From Eulemur rufifrons (lineage: Eukaryota; Chordata; Mammalia; Primates; Lemuridae), in assembly GCF_041146395.1 (NCBI RefSeq), contig NC_090990.1, positions 41,116,001 to 41,180,000 on the forward strand: 64,000 bases of DNA, read 5' to 3'. The notes beneath the pieces are model-generated. The model was not told the DNA's origin. It was given only the letters and a program-made list of their open reading frames with translations, and did no database searches. Shown here in pieces: positions 10,808 to 22,286 of this stretch. The stretch's first letter is position 1; each line of letters starts with the position of its first letter. Position numbers and translations under genes: made by a program.

Positions 10808-11261
10808 TGTATCAGTGTCCTAGAGCCGTTGTAACAAATGGTCACCACTTGGATGGCTTAAAACAACAGACCTGTGTTGTCTCATAGCTCTGGAGGGCAG
10901 AAGTGTCAGGCTTTTCGCAGAGTTGGTTCCTTCTGAAGCACATGGGGGAGAATCTGTTCTGTGACTCTCCCCGGCTTCTGAAGCTTTGCTGGTAATCTTG
11001 GGTGTTGCTTGGCTTAAAGATGCGTTGCCCTGATCTCTGCCTTCATGTTCACATAATGTTTCTCTCTGTGTGTGTCCGAGTGTAGAAATTTCCTTTTTTT
11101 GTAAGGATACCAGTTATATTGGATTAGGCCCCTCCAATGACCTCACTTTAACTTGCTTATCCCTGTAAAGAGCATATTTCCAAATAAAGTCACATTCTGA
11201 GGTACTAGGGGTTAGAATTTCAACATGTCATTTTTTGGGGGATGCAATCCAACACACAACA
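10808..11261 (-). mobile_element. MLT1-type MaLR solo LTR, reverse
   Basis: A near-complete LTR of about 454 bp starts tgtatcagtgtcctagagcc and ends in a decayed 'caatccaacacacaac'. Matches include 'ttggttccttctgaagcaca', 'ccctgatctctgccttcatg', 'ttggattaggcccctccaat' and 'aataaagtcacattctgagg'. It is longer than the copy at 7120-7500 and keeps the middle part that one lacks, so it is a different MLT1 subfamily. Confidence 0.85.
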
Positions 11262-14029
11262 CCAGGCCTCTCCGAGGTTGTACCCGGAGGTTCCCTGAAA
11301 CTCCCAGGAGCTGCCGTGGTGGAGGGCCAGGGTAAGCTGGAAGCACAGACGGTGAGGACCCCAGCTGGGGAGGTCGTGCTCCTTCAGTTCTTCCCAGAAG
11401 CCAGAAAGACAAAGGAAATCCCCAAGCCAGGCAAAGTGCTTGTGCCTGGAAATGAGAGTAAGGCCCTGAGAACACAAAAAGGGCTGGAGTAGCTGCCGCC
11501 CTCCATGCCGGTGGCTGGGGATGAGTTGGTCTGACTTAGAGACACAGGATGGTCTGCAGCTGGGGGCTCTTTGTTAGTCAATATCAGCCTCTCAGAAATG
11601 GAATCACAAGCAAACATTGAGGTGAGACAAATCTCTTCCTAGCTTCCATGTATTAGTTAGTGTAGCCTGGAATTCGGACACGAACTGGGTGCTATGGAGT
11701 TTAGGGCAGGATCAGAACTGCCAAGAACGTGCCTGGAGGCCTGATTCTTACTGCGTGCACAGCTCCTGTGATTGCTTGAGCTGCTCAGCTCTGGTTGCTC
11801 ACCCGGCATTTGAAGGCTGATCTCGGTCTAGTGCCCATTTGGTCCAGTGGACTATCCAAACATCAGCAAGCTGCCTACTTTGAGTTCTGGTTACGGATAT
11901 AAAATACGTGGTGGATGCTGTAATGTGTCATCTAGATCCCTCTTTTGGAATGAACGACTTTTCTCTCCAGGGCCTAGAGATGCTTCTGGCCTTCTCTGGA
12001 ATTGCCCTGGGCTGGAGAGAGTTGCCCTGCCCAAGATCATCCCTCCTTTCTGGGGTAGCCCGCATCCTATGCCTGCTCAATGCAGAAAGCACCTGCCTTT
12101 GCTGCAGAGTGGGCAGCTCTGACGAGCCTCCCCAGCTCCTGAGCTCCTCGTGGGTCAGCTGAAGCCTTTGTTGAAGGCTTTGCTGCAGCCGGGGTTTTCC
12201 CTCTGTCCCATCCTGGGTCCTTCCTTTCCCTCCACAGGTACAGATCTCAAGAAAATGCTCCATCAAGAGTCCTGTTAATTCCCATCTCAGAGCCCACTTC
12301 CCAGAGACCCAACCTATAGCATAGCATCTTCCTGAACTTGAAGATGAACATTCCAACTCTACAGAGAAAAGCCTTGGAAAAAGAAATGACTGTTACTGGC
12401 ACGGGCCTGCAGTCAGAACTTATTTCTTTTATAGATTAAATAGGAAATGAACAGATCCAAGCTCTAACTTTCAAAGATGCACAACAGAGAACATTTTTTG
12501 GCTTCGATCCAAAATCATGAGCGTATGAAGGGAATAGCATATATAGTGAAAAAAAATCTGCAGCATATTTGTTTAAATAAATTTTTCCGTGATCAGAGAA
12601 ATATTTCTCACCAAAAGCATGAACACCCAGGTGGTTACATCTGATAGGTGTGAGAGGCAGAGCTTCAGACGATGTTTTCTGCCCACCTGTGGCCATGCAA
12701 CCCATCTGATGTGAACTGCTCAGCACTCGCCAGAACTGCTTTCCAGGAAAGGAGGAATTTAAAAGGGGGTTTTGCAAAGTCAGCAAGTAGAACTTCCAGC
12801 TATTTGGAAGATGTTTTGGCAGGGCTGGGGGTGCGGGGCAGTAGTGACTGACTGGAGGTAGAGATATGATTGAAAGTTCCCATCTGCAGCGTGGAGCAAA
12901 TAGACACGTGCTAATCTTTACCTACATCAAAGTGAGATGGGTATTAAGTGCCCTTTACTTTAAATGCAATGCCAGGACCCAGGCCTATGTGCTCATAGGC
13001 ATGAATGCATTGACAGTTCTAGGTGTTCATAGGCTGAAACCAGGCCCCAGGGAATCACAGATCCCTCTGCTTTGGGCCTTAATACAACCTCAGTTTTTGA
13101 TGATGCCACTCAATGTGCAAAGCCTTCCTTGGCGAATGGTTCTCTTTGGTTGACACTCAAGGTCTTCCATGGCAGAGCCGGGGAGGCATTCATGCTGCTC
13201 ACTAGGACTTCTGCTCTCCTCCTAGGAGCGTGGGGGTGACTGTCCTTCCATCTCCATAAAGTCAGGCCAAGCCGTGTGATGTGATTTGACCAGTACTATG
13301 CGAGTAGAGGTGACATTGGTTATTTCTGGGTGCAAGTGTTAAAAACCGGAGTCACTCTCCATGGTTCCTTTTCTTGATGTCAGAAGACTTTGATTGGAGT
13401 CTTGGTTTCTGCTACTTATTAACTGTGTGAGTTTAAGGTTCAGAGAGGCCATTAACTTGCTCAGTTTTTACCTTCAGAGAAAGGAAACAAAATAATATTT
13501 GCCACACACAGTGGTTTTGCTTGGCTTACAGTAGGTCAATATAAAAGATTTCATTTGTTCCCTCCCCCAGCACTTCAACCACATCAGAACACTTGTTCTT
13601 GCCGCCAAATGCCCTGTATTTTAAGACAAGGAATATCTCCTGGATTTTTTTTTATCGTAAACTTGAGTTTTTGATAAATTACAGTATCTTAGGAGGCATT
13701 ATTAGAATGCTGTCAGAAACCGGCCTGGAGTTTATATGTGTCAAAGAAGCTGATTTTGGCTTGTACACTGAGAAAAGTGAGCATTCCTGAAAGTCAGAAA
13801 GATGAATGGATTAAAAGTGCAAAGGCAATACATGTAACCAAAACATTTGTACCCCCACAATATGCTGAAATTTAAAAAAGGACATTTAAAACAAGTATGA
13901 AAATAGGAAGATAAATAATTTAAAACCAAGCTCTCTTACATGCACAGGATACTCATATTTAACGAAGAGTGAACAGTTCAGAGGCTTTTACTTTCAAGTC
14001 TTCAATAGTGTACCTCATTTGGTTATTCA
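11262..14029. other. Mostly unique sequence with one MIR; no gene seen
   Basis: No gene is supported across about 2.8 kb. A forward MIR lies at about 13375-13540 ('ggagtcttggtttctgctac', 'ttattaactgtgtgagttta'). A short LTR-like piece (about 13270-13370, 'gagtagaggtgacattgg') resembles the element at 30780-30850. The block at 12430-12790 is unique and A/T-rich with smooth texture. Open frames reach only 142 codons and have no domain. Confidence 0.45.
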
Positions 14030-14577
14030 CTGAAAACTATTTACCAAGTTTTTGCCACATGCCAGGGAGTGCACAGAGCATTGGGGACAAAGCAACCAAC
14101 CAGATAGGGGAGGTCCCTACCCTTAAAGTATTTGCTTTTTAGGAAAGAGACAGAGATAGTAAACACGTAGGCAATAAACATACACATGGCTGTCAGACGG
14201 TGATGACTGTTACGAAGGACATAGATCCTGAGGGCCAGAGGGGAGCCAGACCCTGAGGGCCAGAGGGGAGCCGTGTGGGGCTGCCTCTTTGGTCTGGGCC
14301 ATCATGAAGACCTCTCGTGGGCCATGGGTTCGCTGAGCACTGAAGCTGACAACCATCCAAGAGAATGTCTCGGGAGGAGGGAGAAGCAGGTGAAAGGCTT
14401 TCGTGAGGGAAAGGCCATTGTGACTGAGGAGGACGGGAGGGGAGAGGAGAGACTGTGTGGAATGAGGTGGGAGGGGCAGCTGTCGCCCAGAGCGCACCCG
14501 GCCTGCAGGCCACCGTGAGGGGTTAGGATAAGATTCAAACTGCAACGTGATCATGTGGGACCATCGGAGGCTTTTTC
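14030..14577 (-). repeat. L2 LINE 3' region, reverse, with internal tandem duplication
   Basis: Reverse L2 text: 'catgccagggagtgcacaga', 'ggggacaaagcaaccaacc', 'ggaggtccctacccttaaag', and later 'gggaccatcggaggcttttt' (consensus 'ggagccattggagggttttg'). A 25-bp tandem duplication inside it is listed separately. The overlapping reverse frames of 78-114 codons lie wholly in this element. Confidence 0.7.
14227..14272. repeat. 25-bp tandem duplication, two copies
   Basis: cctgagggccagaggggagcc occurs at 14227-14247 and again, unchanged, at 14252-14272, giving a period of 25. The identity between copies suggests a recent slippage or duplication inside an otherwise old L2. Confidence 0.9.
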
Positions 14578-14695
14578 TTTTTTAAAAACTGGAGGTATAA
14601 TTGAAATTGAATAAACTGCACATATGTTCAGAGTGCCATTTTATAAGTTTTGACATACGTACACACACACCAAACCATTTCCCCCTAAAGTATTA
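14578..14695 (-). repeat. L1 3' fragment, reverse
   Basis: 'ggaggtataattgaaattga', 'ataaactgcacatatgttca' and 'taagttttgacatacgtaca' are the reverse of old L1 (L1M) sequence. The fragment is about 118 bp. Confidence 0.75.
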
Positions 14696-15984
14696 GGTCA
14701 CAGGTGGAGAGAAACAAAGGCAGCGCAGCGTGGTGTCCACGTCAAACTCCGCTTCCCAGGAAGGTGCCGAAACCTCGGACCCATTTTTTATGGTGGCGAT
14801 GATAATGGGAGTCAGAAATACATATTTGTCCCTAAAATGTGTCTAGCATCATACTAGGCACTTCCCCACAGATGGCCTCCTTTTTGGAGCTCTCGATAAC
14901 CTCCCCAGCGCCACGTTTCCTAGATTCTGAGACTCCACATTTCTGTGTGTTAGCAGGTTGCATCTTACAATCTATGGGATAGGAGAGCCTTATATTCTGG
15001 TTTAATTGTCAGTATTTTTGTTTCCTAAATGTACATAAAACAGTGATGAATCTTCCAATGTGTGGTGTGTTCGATTTGATGAAATGCAGTAGACACAACT
15101 CTCCACCCTTTCCAGATGACAAAACAGAGACTCCGACAGGCCAGACAAGTTGCCTGACATAACACACCGGTAAACACAGAGCCTTGGGTGGTGCACAGAC
15201 TCCAAAACTTGTTCTTTTTTCCCTCGGAAGCCCAAGTGCTAAAAATTACCCAACCTGCACTGGGGAGGCGGGACTCCAGAATGGGAGAACTGAAAGGAGA
15301 CGAGCTTGTCCCCTGCACCAGGGCAGAGGTGGCCCTGGCCTCTAGCCCTGGCTCTACACACCTTCCAGTTCAGTGCACCGCACTGTTTCTGTCAAGACCT
15401 TGTTTCAGCAGTTAGCATCCCTCTTCTGTTTCCCCATTTTTGACACACTTTGGTGTTTTGGGTTTTTGTTGTGATGGCTGTTTATTTTTTGCTTTTGTCT
15501 TACCAGCTGCTGGTTTCTCCAAAGAGACAAGGAGACACCAGGAGGAGGAAGGTGTCAGGCTCCCGTATTATTTTTTTTCTCTGTGCCTCTCCAGTTAGAT
15601 GACAGCTGGCTGGCCACCTCTGGAAATGCATATGGCCTCTGAGATTGGCAAATCAGAGAAGTATCAACGGAAGCATGCATCCATTGCCTTGCCCGGCCAG
15701 GAGAAACAATATTATCTCCTTGTGGGGACAGTTTATTCCCATAGTACTTTGATTTAAGCTTACAAGGAGAAAAGCCCAGTTATGGAGCAATTTCCCGGAA
15801 TATTCTGTTTTGGCTGCCTGGCAGTCCTTAGTGCTAAATGGTAATGGCCCACATCTGGAGAAGCCTGGTGGGGTCTCCCTGGATGCCTTGGCTTTCTGGT
15901 TTCAATCCAAGTGTCTTATCACTCTCTTAGCTGCTTGGAAATGTGGACACGAACTTGCAGAGAGCAAATGGATATGCAGAGCTG
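14696..15984. other. Mostly unique sequence with weak MIR pieces
   Basis: Reverse MIR-like text occurs at about 15100-15190 ('tccagatgacaaaacagaga', 'gccagacaagttgcctgaca') and weakly at 14830-14910. The remainder, including 15440-15960, shows no repeat, RNA gene or supported exon. The 124-codon frame at 15810-16184 runs into a SINE-like repeat and is not believed. Confidence 0.45.
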
Positions 15985-16110
15985 GAAGGGATCCTTTGAT
16001 CCAAGCCCCTCGTTATATAGATAAGGAAAGGAGGTCTAGAGGGGTGAAGTGGCTTGTCAAAGTCACCCAGCAGATTATGGCCAAGACTACAATCCAAGTC
16101 ACCAGTTTAA
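15985..16110 (-). repeat. MIR-related SINE fragment, reverse
   Basis: 'agctggaagggatcctttga', 'tataaggaaagg'-like text and 'cttgtcaaagtcacccagca' match the common mammalian repeat containing 'gatgaggaaactgaggccca'. The fragment is moderately diverged. Confidence 0.6.
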
Positions 16111-16319
16111 AGTCATCCAAGGGTTTTCCTTGTAAAGAGTTACAGAAAACATACAGTGATGTGTGGTGTGGCTCTTTCTCATGAAGCTTCCTTGCACGTG
16201 AGCAGCCTATTTCTCTGTACCACGCTTTAGCTTTCTAACTTGTCTCCTTGTCTCCAGCCATCCCCTCACTAATGACATGTTCATGCTGTGAGATTCATCT
16301 TCTTGATTGAGCTTCTAAT

Positions 16320-16570
16320 CATGTCTCTCCCTGTTCAAAACCCTCGGTGGCTCTCAAATACTAGAGCCCAACCTCCTTGGCATTGAGTGCACACAGTCTG
16401 GGTGCCAACTCCCCTCCAGTGTCACTTCCCACCACTTCCTTAGTGTCCTCACTCAGCCTAAACTGCTTGCCATTTCCTTTGCAGGACTCGGAGCCTTTGC
16501 TCATGCTGTTCCGTCTGCTGAGACATTTCCCCATGGTTCCGCTCCTTGGATCCTGGCTGCTTGTCAGGGA
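16320..16570 (+). repeat. L2 LINE fragment
   Basis: Forward L2 text: 'ccctgttcaaaaccctcggt', 'ggctctcaaatactagagcc', 'tttgctcatgctgttccgtc'. Confidence 0.7.
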
Positions 16571-16879
16571 GGTTCATTGACGCAGATCCCGGGAAGAGGG
16601 GGCATGATGGAGCCTGTGTATTTGCTGTTGTCAGATTTCTTCTCTGCCCACTGAACTAAGCAGGCCATGGTCACCACCAGCTGGTCCAGAACAGGGCATC
16701 CATGGAATGTTTAGGAAGACAGTTTGGTTTGGGGACAGTCTGGTAGCAGATGTCAGGCAGTGGTTATCAAGGCAAGTGATTTGACAGTTGGTATCAGAAC
16801 TCCAGCTTCTGGGATGGGGCACTGTGGTGCCAGGTTCTGGGGGCACAGAAGCAAATCCCACAGAAGCTTGAGGTTTGGT
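16571..16879. other. Unique sequence, no gene seen
   Basis: No repeat or exon was recognised. A 76-codon reverse frame lacks any domain. Confidence 0.4.
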
Positions 16880-17005
16880 GGGTAAGGCAAATGTTAAACA
16901 TAGACGATTTCATCTAATACTTATAAGAAGCCTATGACTATCACTTTGCTAATAAGAAAAAGATCAAAAAATGTCCCCAGGCTGCCCAGCTAATCTTTGC
17001 TCCCT
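16880..17005 (-). repeat. MIR fragment, reverse
   Basis: 'tttcatctaatacttataag' and 'tgtccccaggctgcccagct' follow the reverse MIR order. The copy is diverged. Confidence 0.5.
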
Positions 17006-17184
17006 TCAGACACAATTTCATTTTTGGAGAAACCAGGGGTCAAGTCAGGCAATAACTTGAGCCCAGGGTAAATATTATCACTATTAATAATGAGTATTCA
17101 TTGTGGGAGAACAAGGTTTTTCCTTTAAATTATTATTATATATTATGCATCAGACAGAATTCTGAGTGTTCTAAATATGGTAGC

Positions 17185-17380
17185 TAATTTAAAATCTCAC
17201 AATAACTATGTGCAGTAAGAATTAGCTTTCCTGTTTCACAGATGCAGAAGCCAAGTTATAAAAGAGAAATAATTTGTCTAAAATCACCTTGCTATAGCAG
17301 AGAAAGGCATTCGACCTAGATCTGTCTGACTATAAAAACTATGTTCTTTCCAGTGTACCAAACTGCCTCTCCACTACCAT
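17185..17380 (-). repeat. MIR SINE, reverse
   Basis: The reverse MIR order is clear: 'aatctcacaataactatgtg', 'tcacagatgcagaagccaag', 'ataatttgtctaaaatcacc', 'gacctagatctgtctgacta', 'ctttccagtgtaccaaactg'. Confidence 0.75.
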
Positions 17381-18219
17381 TTGTATAAAAACCATTGAGA
17401 GCCTCTTTTTTTTTCCTTTAAGGGAATGAGGGAGAATGAGAGAAAGTGCATGTTGACAGTGAAAACAGACACTAAAAATAGTTTAAATGCAAATATGTCA
17501 TGTTCACCTAGTTCACGTTCAAAAATCCCATGACAAAGCCATTACCCTTGGTGGGAAACTTTACTTTCCAACACAGGAATTTACCTTAAGGCCTATAGTT
17601 CTAATGGATTTGCAGAATGGGGGAGCTTTGAACCACAATTTATCTTTATTTATTATTCAAGATTTCTCTTTCCTGTCTGGGTGCCCATATTGGTGGAGAA
17701 TCCTTAGAGTCCTTTTTAAAAAGATTAATCAAATGGACAGAGAGGCCTTTACCCACTTCCCTTCTAAAAGCCAACGTGCAGGACATCAAAGAGGCCCAAC
17801 ATGTTCCTGATCTGCTCCTTACTGTTGACCACACTTGGAGCTCTACCTTGTTCACTGGTGCTGCCCGCTCATGTCAGGATGGGGTATCTTGTTCAAAGGG
17901 GCCCCGTCTCATGCATTTATCTTGTTATTTTCCTTGTCAAAGCTTGATTAGATTCTGTTGTGTAGCCATTTCAACTTTGAACTGAGATGCAATCTCTAGG
18001 GTGTTTTATTTGCCTAATAATTCAATTCTCCTCTCATCTTAGAGAGCCATCTTCCCATAAGACTAAGAACAATTAAAAACATTTTCATTGCTTTGTGTTT
18101 GATCTAATGGGAATCTTCTCTGGGAGTGCAATATTTCTGGGCCAAAGGGCACAGGACTGGGTTTGCACACCCTTAAGGTAAAGACAACTGGTCTAGGAGC
18201 CAGGAAAGGAAGCACCGGG
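17381..18219. other. Unique sequence, no gene seen
   Basis: No repeat was recognised in about 840 bp apart from short T-rich runs. Open frames of 69-107 codons (17487-17810, 17776-17985) show no domain and no coding-like composition. Confidence 0.45.
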
Positions 18220-18520
18220 TATGAAGCACTATAAATATAATTTTCTACGTCATTGCTATAACTCTTTTGTGGAGGAGGAACTTAAGCTTCATAAGAGTTG
18301 CTCAAGGTCATGCAGTTAGCAAATAGCAGAGCCGGGATCTAAACTCAGGTCTTTTTTATTCCAAAGCCCGTGTTGGGGTAGTTACACTACACCTTCTTTG
18401 ATTTTTCTAACAGACACCATAGGGTGGTCATACCACGATCCCAGTCAGTGGGACCTTAGGTAAGTCACTGTGCTATCTTGAGACCCTCTAATTTTTTTCC
18501 TTCCTTTAACAGGGGACAGA
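18220..18520 (-). repeat. MIR SINE, reverse, then short forward MIR piece
   Basis: 'aggaggaacttaagcttcat', 'gttgctcaaggtcatgcagt', 'gcaaatagcagagccgggat' and 'ccaaagcccgtgttggggta' give a clear reverse MIR at 18225-18400. A small forward piece ('ggaccttaggtaagtcactg') follows at 18450-18500. Confidence 0.75.
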
Positions 18521-19664
18521 AGGAACCCAAACCTCCCATAATTCTAAACATTAAATGGTTTGAGTATTGTCCCTAAAGCCCTTTGTTCTCAGCATCCACA
18601 ACTGCATTCAAATCTTACCTGTTATCCTTAAATCTTTTATTTAGGTGTTTATGTTTTTCTTTAAGAAGGAAAGAGATCAAATTTATTTTAAAGGTGAAGC
18701 TTGACTCTACTAAGCAATTTGTATCATTCCTGAAACTTTTCCGAATGTATTTACTTTTGAAGAAAGGAATGACTTAGTTTTTTCCCTTTACCACACACGT
18801 CCTCTTTCTTTGTCAAAATAAAATGAATTCTGCGACTATTCCACCAAGCCTGCCCGATCTTCTCAATAAGTTTTTATTCAATAGACAGTGTCTGGCAGCC
18901 CGCTCTGTGCCTGTTGGTCAGGGGTGGTGTATGTATGTGTGTGCGCTCCCTTTGGGGATGCTAAGATGGCTAAGGGACACCCTACTTAGAGAAACAGACA
19001 CATCTAAATCTGACGACACAAAGTGCTAGGCACTATAGCAGGGGTGAAGTTTTACTTCTTGCTACTTTGGGTCCAAGAAAAAGTAGAGTGTCAGTACATG
19101 GGAATTAGCTTAGGAATTGGCGTTCATGGGTGACTGGACTGCTCAGTGGGGGTTCAGGGGTAAGGCCCTGCCCTGGGGAGGAGATAATCGAAGTGGGAAG
19201 GACCCAGCATCACCAGGGCCCCGACCTCGGGCTGGGGGCCAGGGATGGACTCTCCCCTGGTTCAGGACTGGGATCTTGGCTGGGCCACAGATCTTAACGC
19301 AGGAGGAGTGACCCAGGCAGAGCCGTAGACCGACTCAGGCCAACCACAGGAAGAAAAGCTCGACTCAGAGCTAATGGGTGGCTGGGCTTAGACTGTGTGG
19401 CAGGGAGCAGGGCTCCTTCCCCCTAAAGGAGGCCGGGGTCCGAGGGAAACATGAGCGCAGCAGCAGGCGGGTCTTCAAGTCTTCCAGCCAAATATCCAAG
19501 CTTTCCTAGCAGCTTGCTCAGAGGTGAGGCAAGAGCAGAAGGTGGAGGGTTGGGGCCGGAAAGCTGTCAGCAGTGGAACATAGAAAGTGGAGTCAGATTC
19601 TTTACTGCCATGTCTAACTGCCTACTGGATAGCTCCCCTTGAATGTCTAAGAAACATTCAGGGT
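18521..19664. other. Unique sequence, no gene seen
   Basis: A possible decayed reverse L2 lies at about 18865-19040 ('aataagtttttattcaatag', 'cacaaagtgctaggcact'). The rest, including the G/C-richer part at 19110-19560, shows no recognised repeat or exon. Confidence 0.4.
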
Positions 19665-20654
19665 CATCATGGACAAAGCAAAGCTTTTGATTTACAACTC
19701 TCAACTTGTCCCTCAGTCCTCCCCATTTCAGAAAATGTTGTCATCCTTCCAGGTGCTCAGGCCAGGCAGCTGGGAGTCACCTTGGATTTCCCTCCATTGC
19801 TTACTCCTGTATCTAGCTAAGCTCTTCCTTCCATCTCCCCTGTCACCACTTTAAGGGCGGTGGTCGAACACTTTGGAGGGCAACACTCAAGCCAACTCCT
19901 GACTAGTAAGTGAGGGTAGTTCAGTAAAATCACTTCTGTAGGTTTAAGCCATCGTTATCTCCTACCTCGCCCCTGAAATAAACAGGGCCACCTAGCTGGC
20001 CCCGTTTCCGTTCTCCATCCTCTGTGATCCAGTCTCCATGTAGCAGTCCAAGTGACCTTTGAAAATATAAACCCACCACACCATGCTCATTTTAAACCCT
20101 CCCAATGGTGCCTCATCACACTCAGAATAAATCAATTCTGTGCTGTGGCCTGCGTGGCTCTCTTGGACCTGTCCCCTGGCGACCTCTCTGAGGTCATCTG
20201 CTATCCCACCTCTCACTTTGCTCCGGCCCTGTTAGCTTTCATTCTATCTTTTGACTAAACCAAGCTTATTCCTGCCCCAGGGCCTTTGTACTTGCTGTTT
20301 TCTCTAGCATAAATACCCTTGCATCTGATTATTTAAACCTGGCTTCTTCTTTTAATTCAGGTCTCATTTGAAATGTTGTCTCCCCTTCTCTGATTGCACT
20401 GTGTAATGCAGCAGCCCTGCCCTTCCACCTCTGCTGATTTCCATGTTCTGTTTTTTCCCATGGTTATTATCATCTACAGTTGTCTTTCCTTATATCTTTA
20501 CTTGATGTTTGTTTGCTTATGTGTTTTTGTTTACTCTCTCCCTGACCAATAAAATGTGAGCTTCCTGAGAGCAGCAACTTGCTTACTCTTCTATTTCCAG
20601 CATGTGAAACAGTACGTGGTGCACAGTACAGATAAATGCTTTGGCAGAATTTTT
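19665..20654 (+). repeat. Long L2 LINE 3' region (about 1 kb)
   Basis: This is the longest L2 in the window, followed in order: 'catttcagaaaatgttgtca', 'gctcaggccaggcagctggg', 'agtcaccttggatttccctc', 'agtctccatgtagcagtcca', 'gtgacctttgaaaatataaa', 'cctcccaatggtgcctcatc', 'ccccagggcctttgtacttg', 'ctctccctgaccaataaaat', 'gagcttcctgagagcagcaa', 'cagtacgtggtgcacagtac'. About 80 bp at 19860-19940 do not match and may be a small insertion. An Alu has landed at its 3' end. Confidence 0.85.
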
Positions 20655-20999
20655 TTTTTTTTTTTTTTTTTTGAGACAGAGTCTCACTCTGTTGCCCAGG
20701 CTAGAGTGAGTGCCGTGGCGTCAGCCTCGCTCACAGCAACCTCAAACTCCTGGGCTTAAGCGATCCTACTGCCTCAGCCTCCCGAGTAGCTGGGACTACA
20801 GGCATGCGCCACCATGCCCGGCTAATTTTTTGTGTATATATATATATATTTTAGTTGTCCATATAATTTCTTTCTATTTTTAGTAGAGATGGGGTCTCAC
20901 TCTTGTTCAGGCTGGTCTTGAACTCCTGACCTCGAGCGATCCGCCCGCCTCGGCCTCCCAGAGTGCTAGGATTACAGGCGTGAGCCACCGCGCCCGGCC
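20655..20999 (-). mobile_element. Alu SINE, lemur-type, reverse
   Basis: A full-length dimeric Alu lies on the reverse strand, from the poly-T (poly-A tail) through gagacagagtctcactctgt to gccaccgcgcccggcc. Both arms and the central region are present. In the right arm it carries 'gtccatataatttctttct' and a TATATA run, a feature I associate with strepsirrhine Alus. Target duplications ggcagaattttt are found at 20643-20654 and 21001-21012 and are identical, so the insertion is fairly young. It lies in the 3' tail of an L2. Confidence 0.97.
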
Positions 21000-21012
21000 A
21001 GGCAGAATTTTT

Positions 21013-22270
21013 AAAAACTTCTTCTCTCTATACCCTGGGGCTTGGTCTTCATTCCAGAGCGTGGTTATTCCGCATCTCCTGGGAGCGGAGGATGGTTGGG
21101 AAGCGTGCGGTAACTGAGCAGGGCAGAGCACGTGCACTGGGTGCAACCACACGGTGCAGCCATGTGTAAAAAGGCCAATTTAGTTACCAGCACAGGATGA
21201 GCTTTCCTGCCTCCTAAGAAGTCCCAATGATTTAACGTGTAAGAGAACTTTGTAGAGCAACCTTAGGCCAGGAAAGGCGTGAGCCAGAGGGTCTCATTTT
21301 CTCCTTGATCCAAGTTAAGAAAAATATTTATGGCTGCCAAGCAGAGGTGGTATACCCTAAGATTAATGACACGTAAGCTTTAGGCTTCCTCATTTGTACA
21401 GATGCCTTCCAAAGCTCTGAGATGGGCCTTTGCATGGTCATATAAATGTGTACAATGTTCAAAAGTGAGGCGTTTAACTTGAATCAGCTCAGGCTACAAC
21501 GCTCTGCTCCAACTTCCAATACGTCACATTCCCCTTGTGTTGGCTAGTGTGGGGGCTGTGGGCATTGCTGGGACTTGGTGGGGGAAGTTGGGTTGGGGAT
21601 GCATTTGGTGTGAGTTTAGTGAGATTTGTTGATGTGATATCCCTGCCTGCTCCATCTATAGTTAAGTTGTGATAGGCGTCCAGCGGCAGGAAAGTCTTCC
21701 AGGACTACTTCTACCACCCATCGTGCCCTGGCACGACCAGAGGCAGAATCCTGATAGATAAACACGGCTGCTATTCTATGGCAGGAGAAATACACAGACA
21801 GGGGAGGAGAATCAAGAAGGGTCAGAAGCCAGTCTATGGAAAATGCCTACAATGATCAGAGGTTTAAAATTGTAAGTGGCGGATTTGGTTCTCCTTGGTT
21901 GTCACCTGGTTGGAATGGGAGTTCTGTCCTGTAAGGAATGTACTCAGGCAACAAGGCAACATGCACGATTCAAAATGCCCCTTACATTAACGGCATGAAA
22001 CAGAATTCATGAGCATTTCTGCATTCACAGGGCATAAACCTGTATCAGTATTACCAAAAACGAGCACATCAGTCTGAAGTCTCATGTCTCAGACACCCCA
22101 AAGTGTCAGATACCATCTCAGCACATCTGGCCTGTCTTAATAATATGTTTGACACTTCTCATTCTTACAGAGTGTGTGTTGGTTCCAGAAGAAATGGAAC
22201 CTAAAGTTATCACTAATGCAGTGATGTAGGCTGGTGAGGCAGGTGTTTCAGTGGCAACATTCTGTACATA
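21013..22270. other. Unique sequence, no gene seen
   Basis: About 1.25 kb has no recognised repeat, splice-flanked frame or RNA gene. A G/T-rich stretch lies at 21540-21620. Texture at 21960-22140 is smooth and A/T-balanced, a possible conserved element. Confidence 0.4.
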
Positions 22271-22271
22271 C

Positions 22272-22286
22272 TCATAAGAGGGCGCT
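22272..22286 (+). promoter_or_regulatory. CTCF-like motif (candidate)
   Basis: tcataagagggcgctg matches the CTCF core (ccaccagggggcgctg) at 12 of 16 positions, including the complete agNgggcgctg core. Binding is inferred from the motif only. Confidence 0.35.

Noticed and set aside
15810..16184. 124-codon forward frame
   Set aside because: Its second half reads through a MIR-related SINE.
20556..20759. Forward frame ending in a poly-F run
   Set aside because: It crosses the Alu poly-T and reads the reverse Alu.
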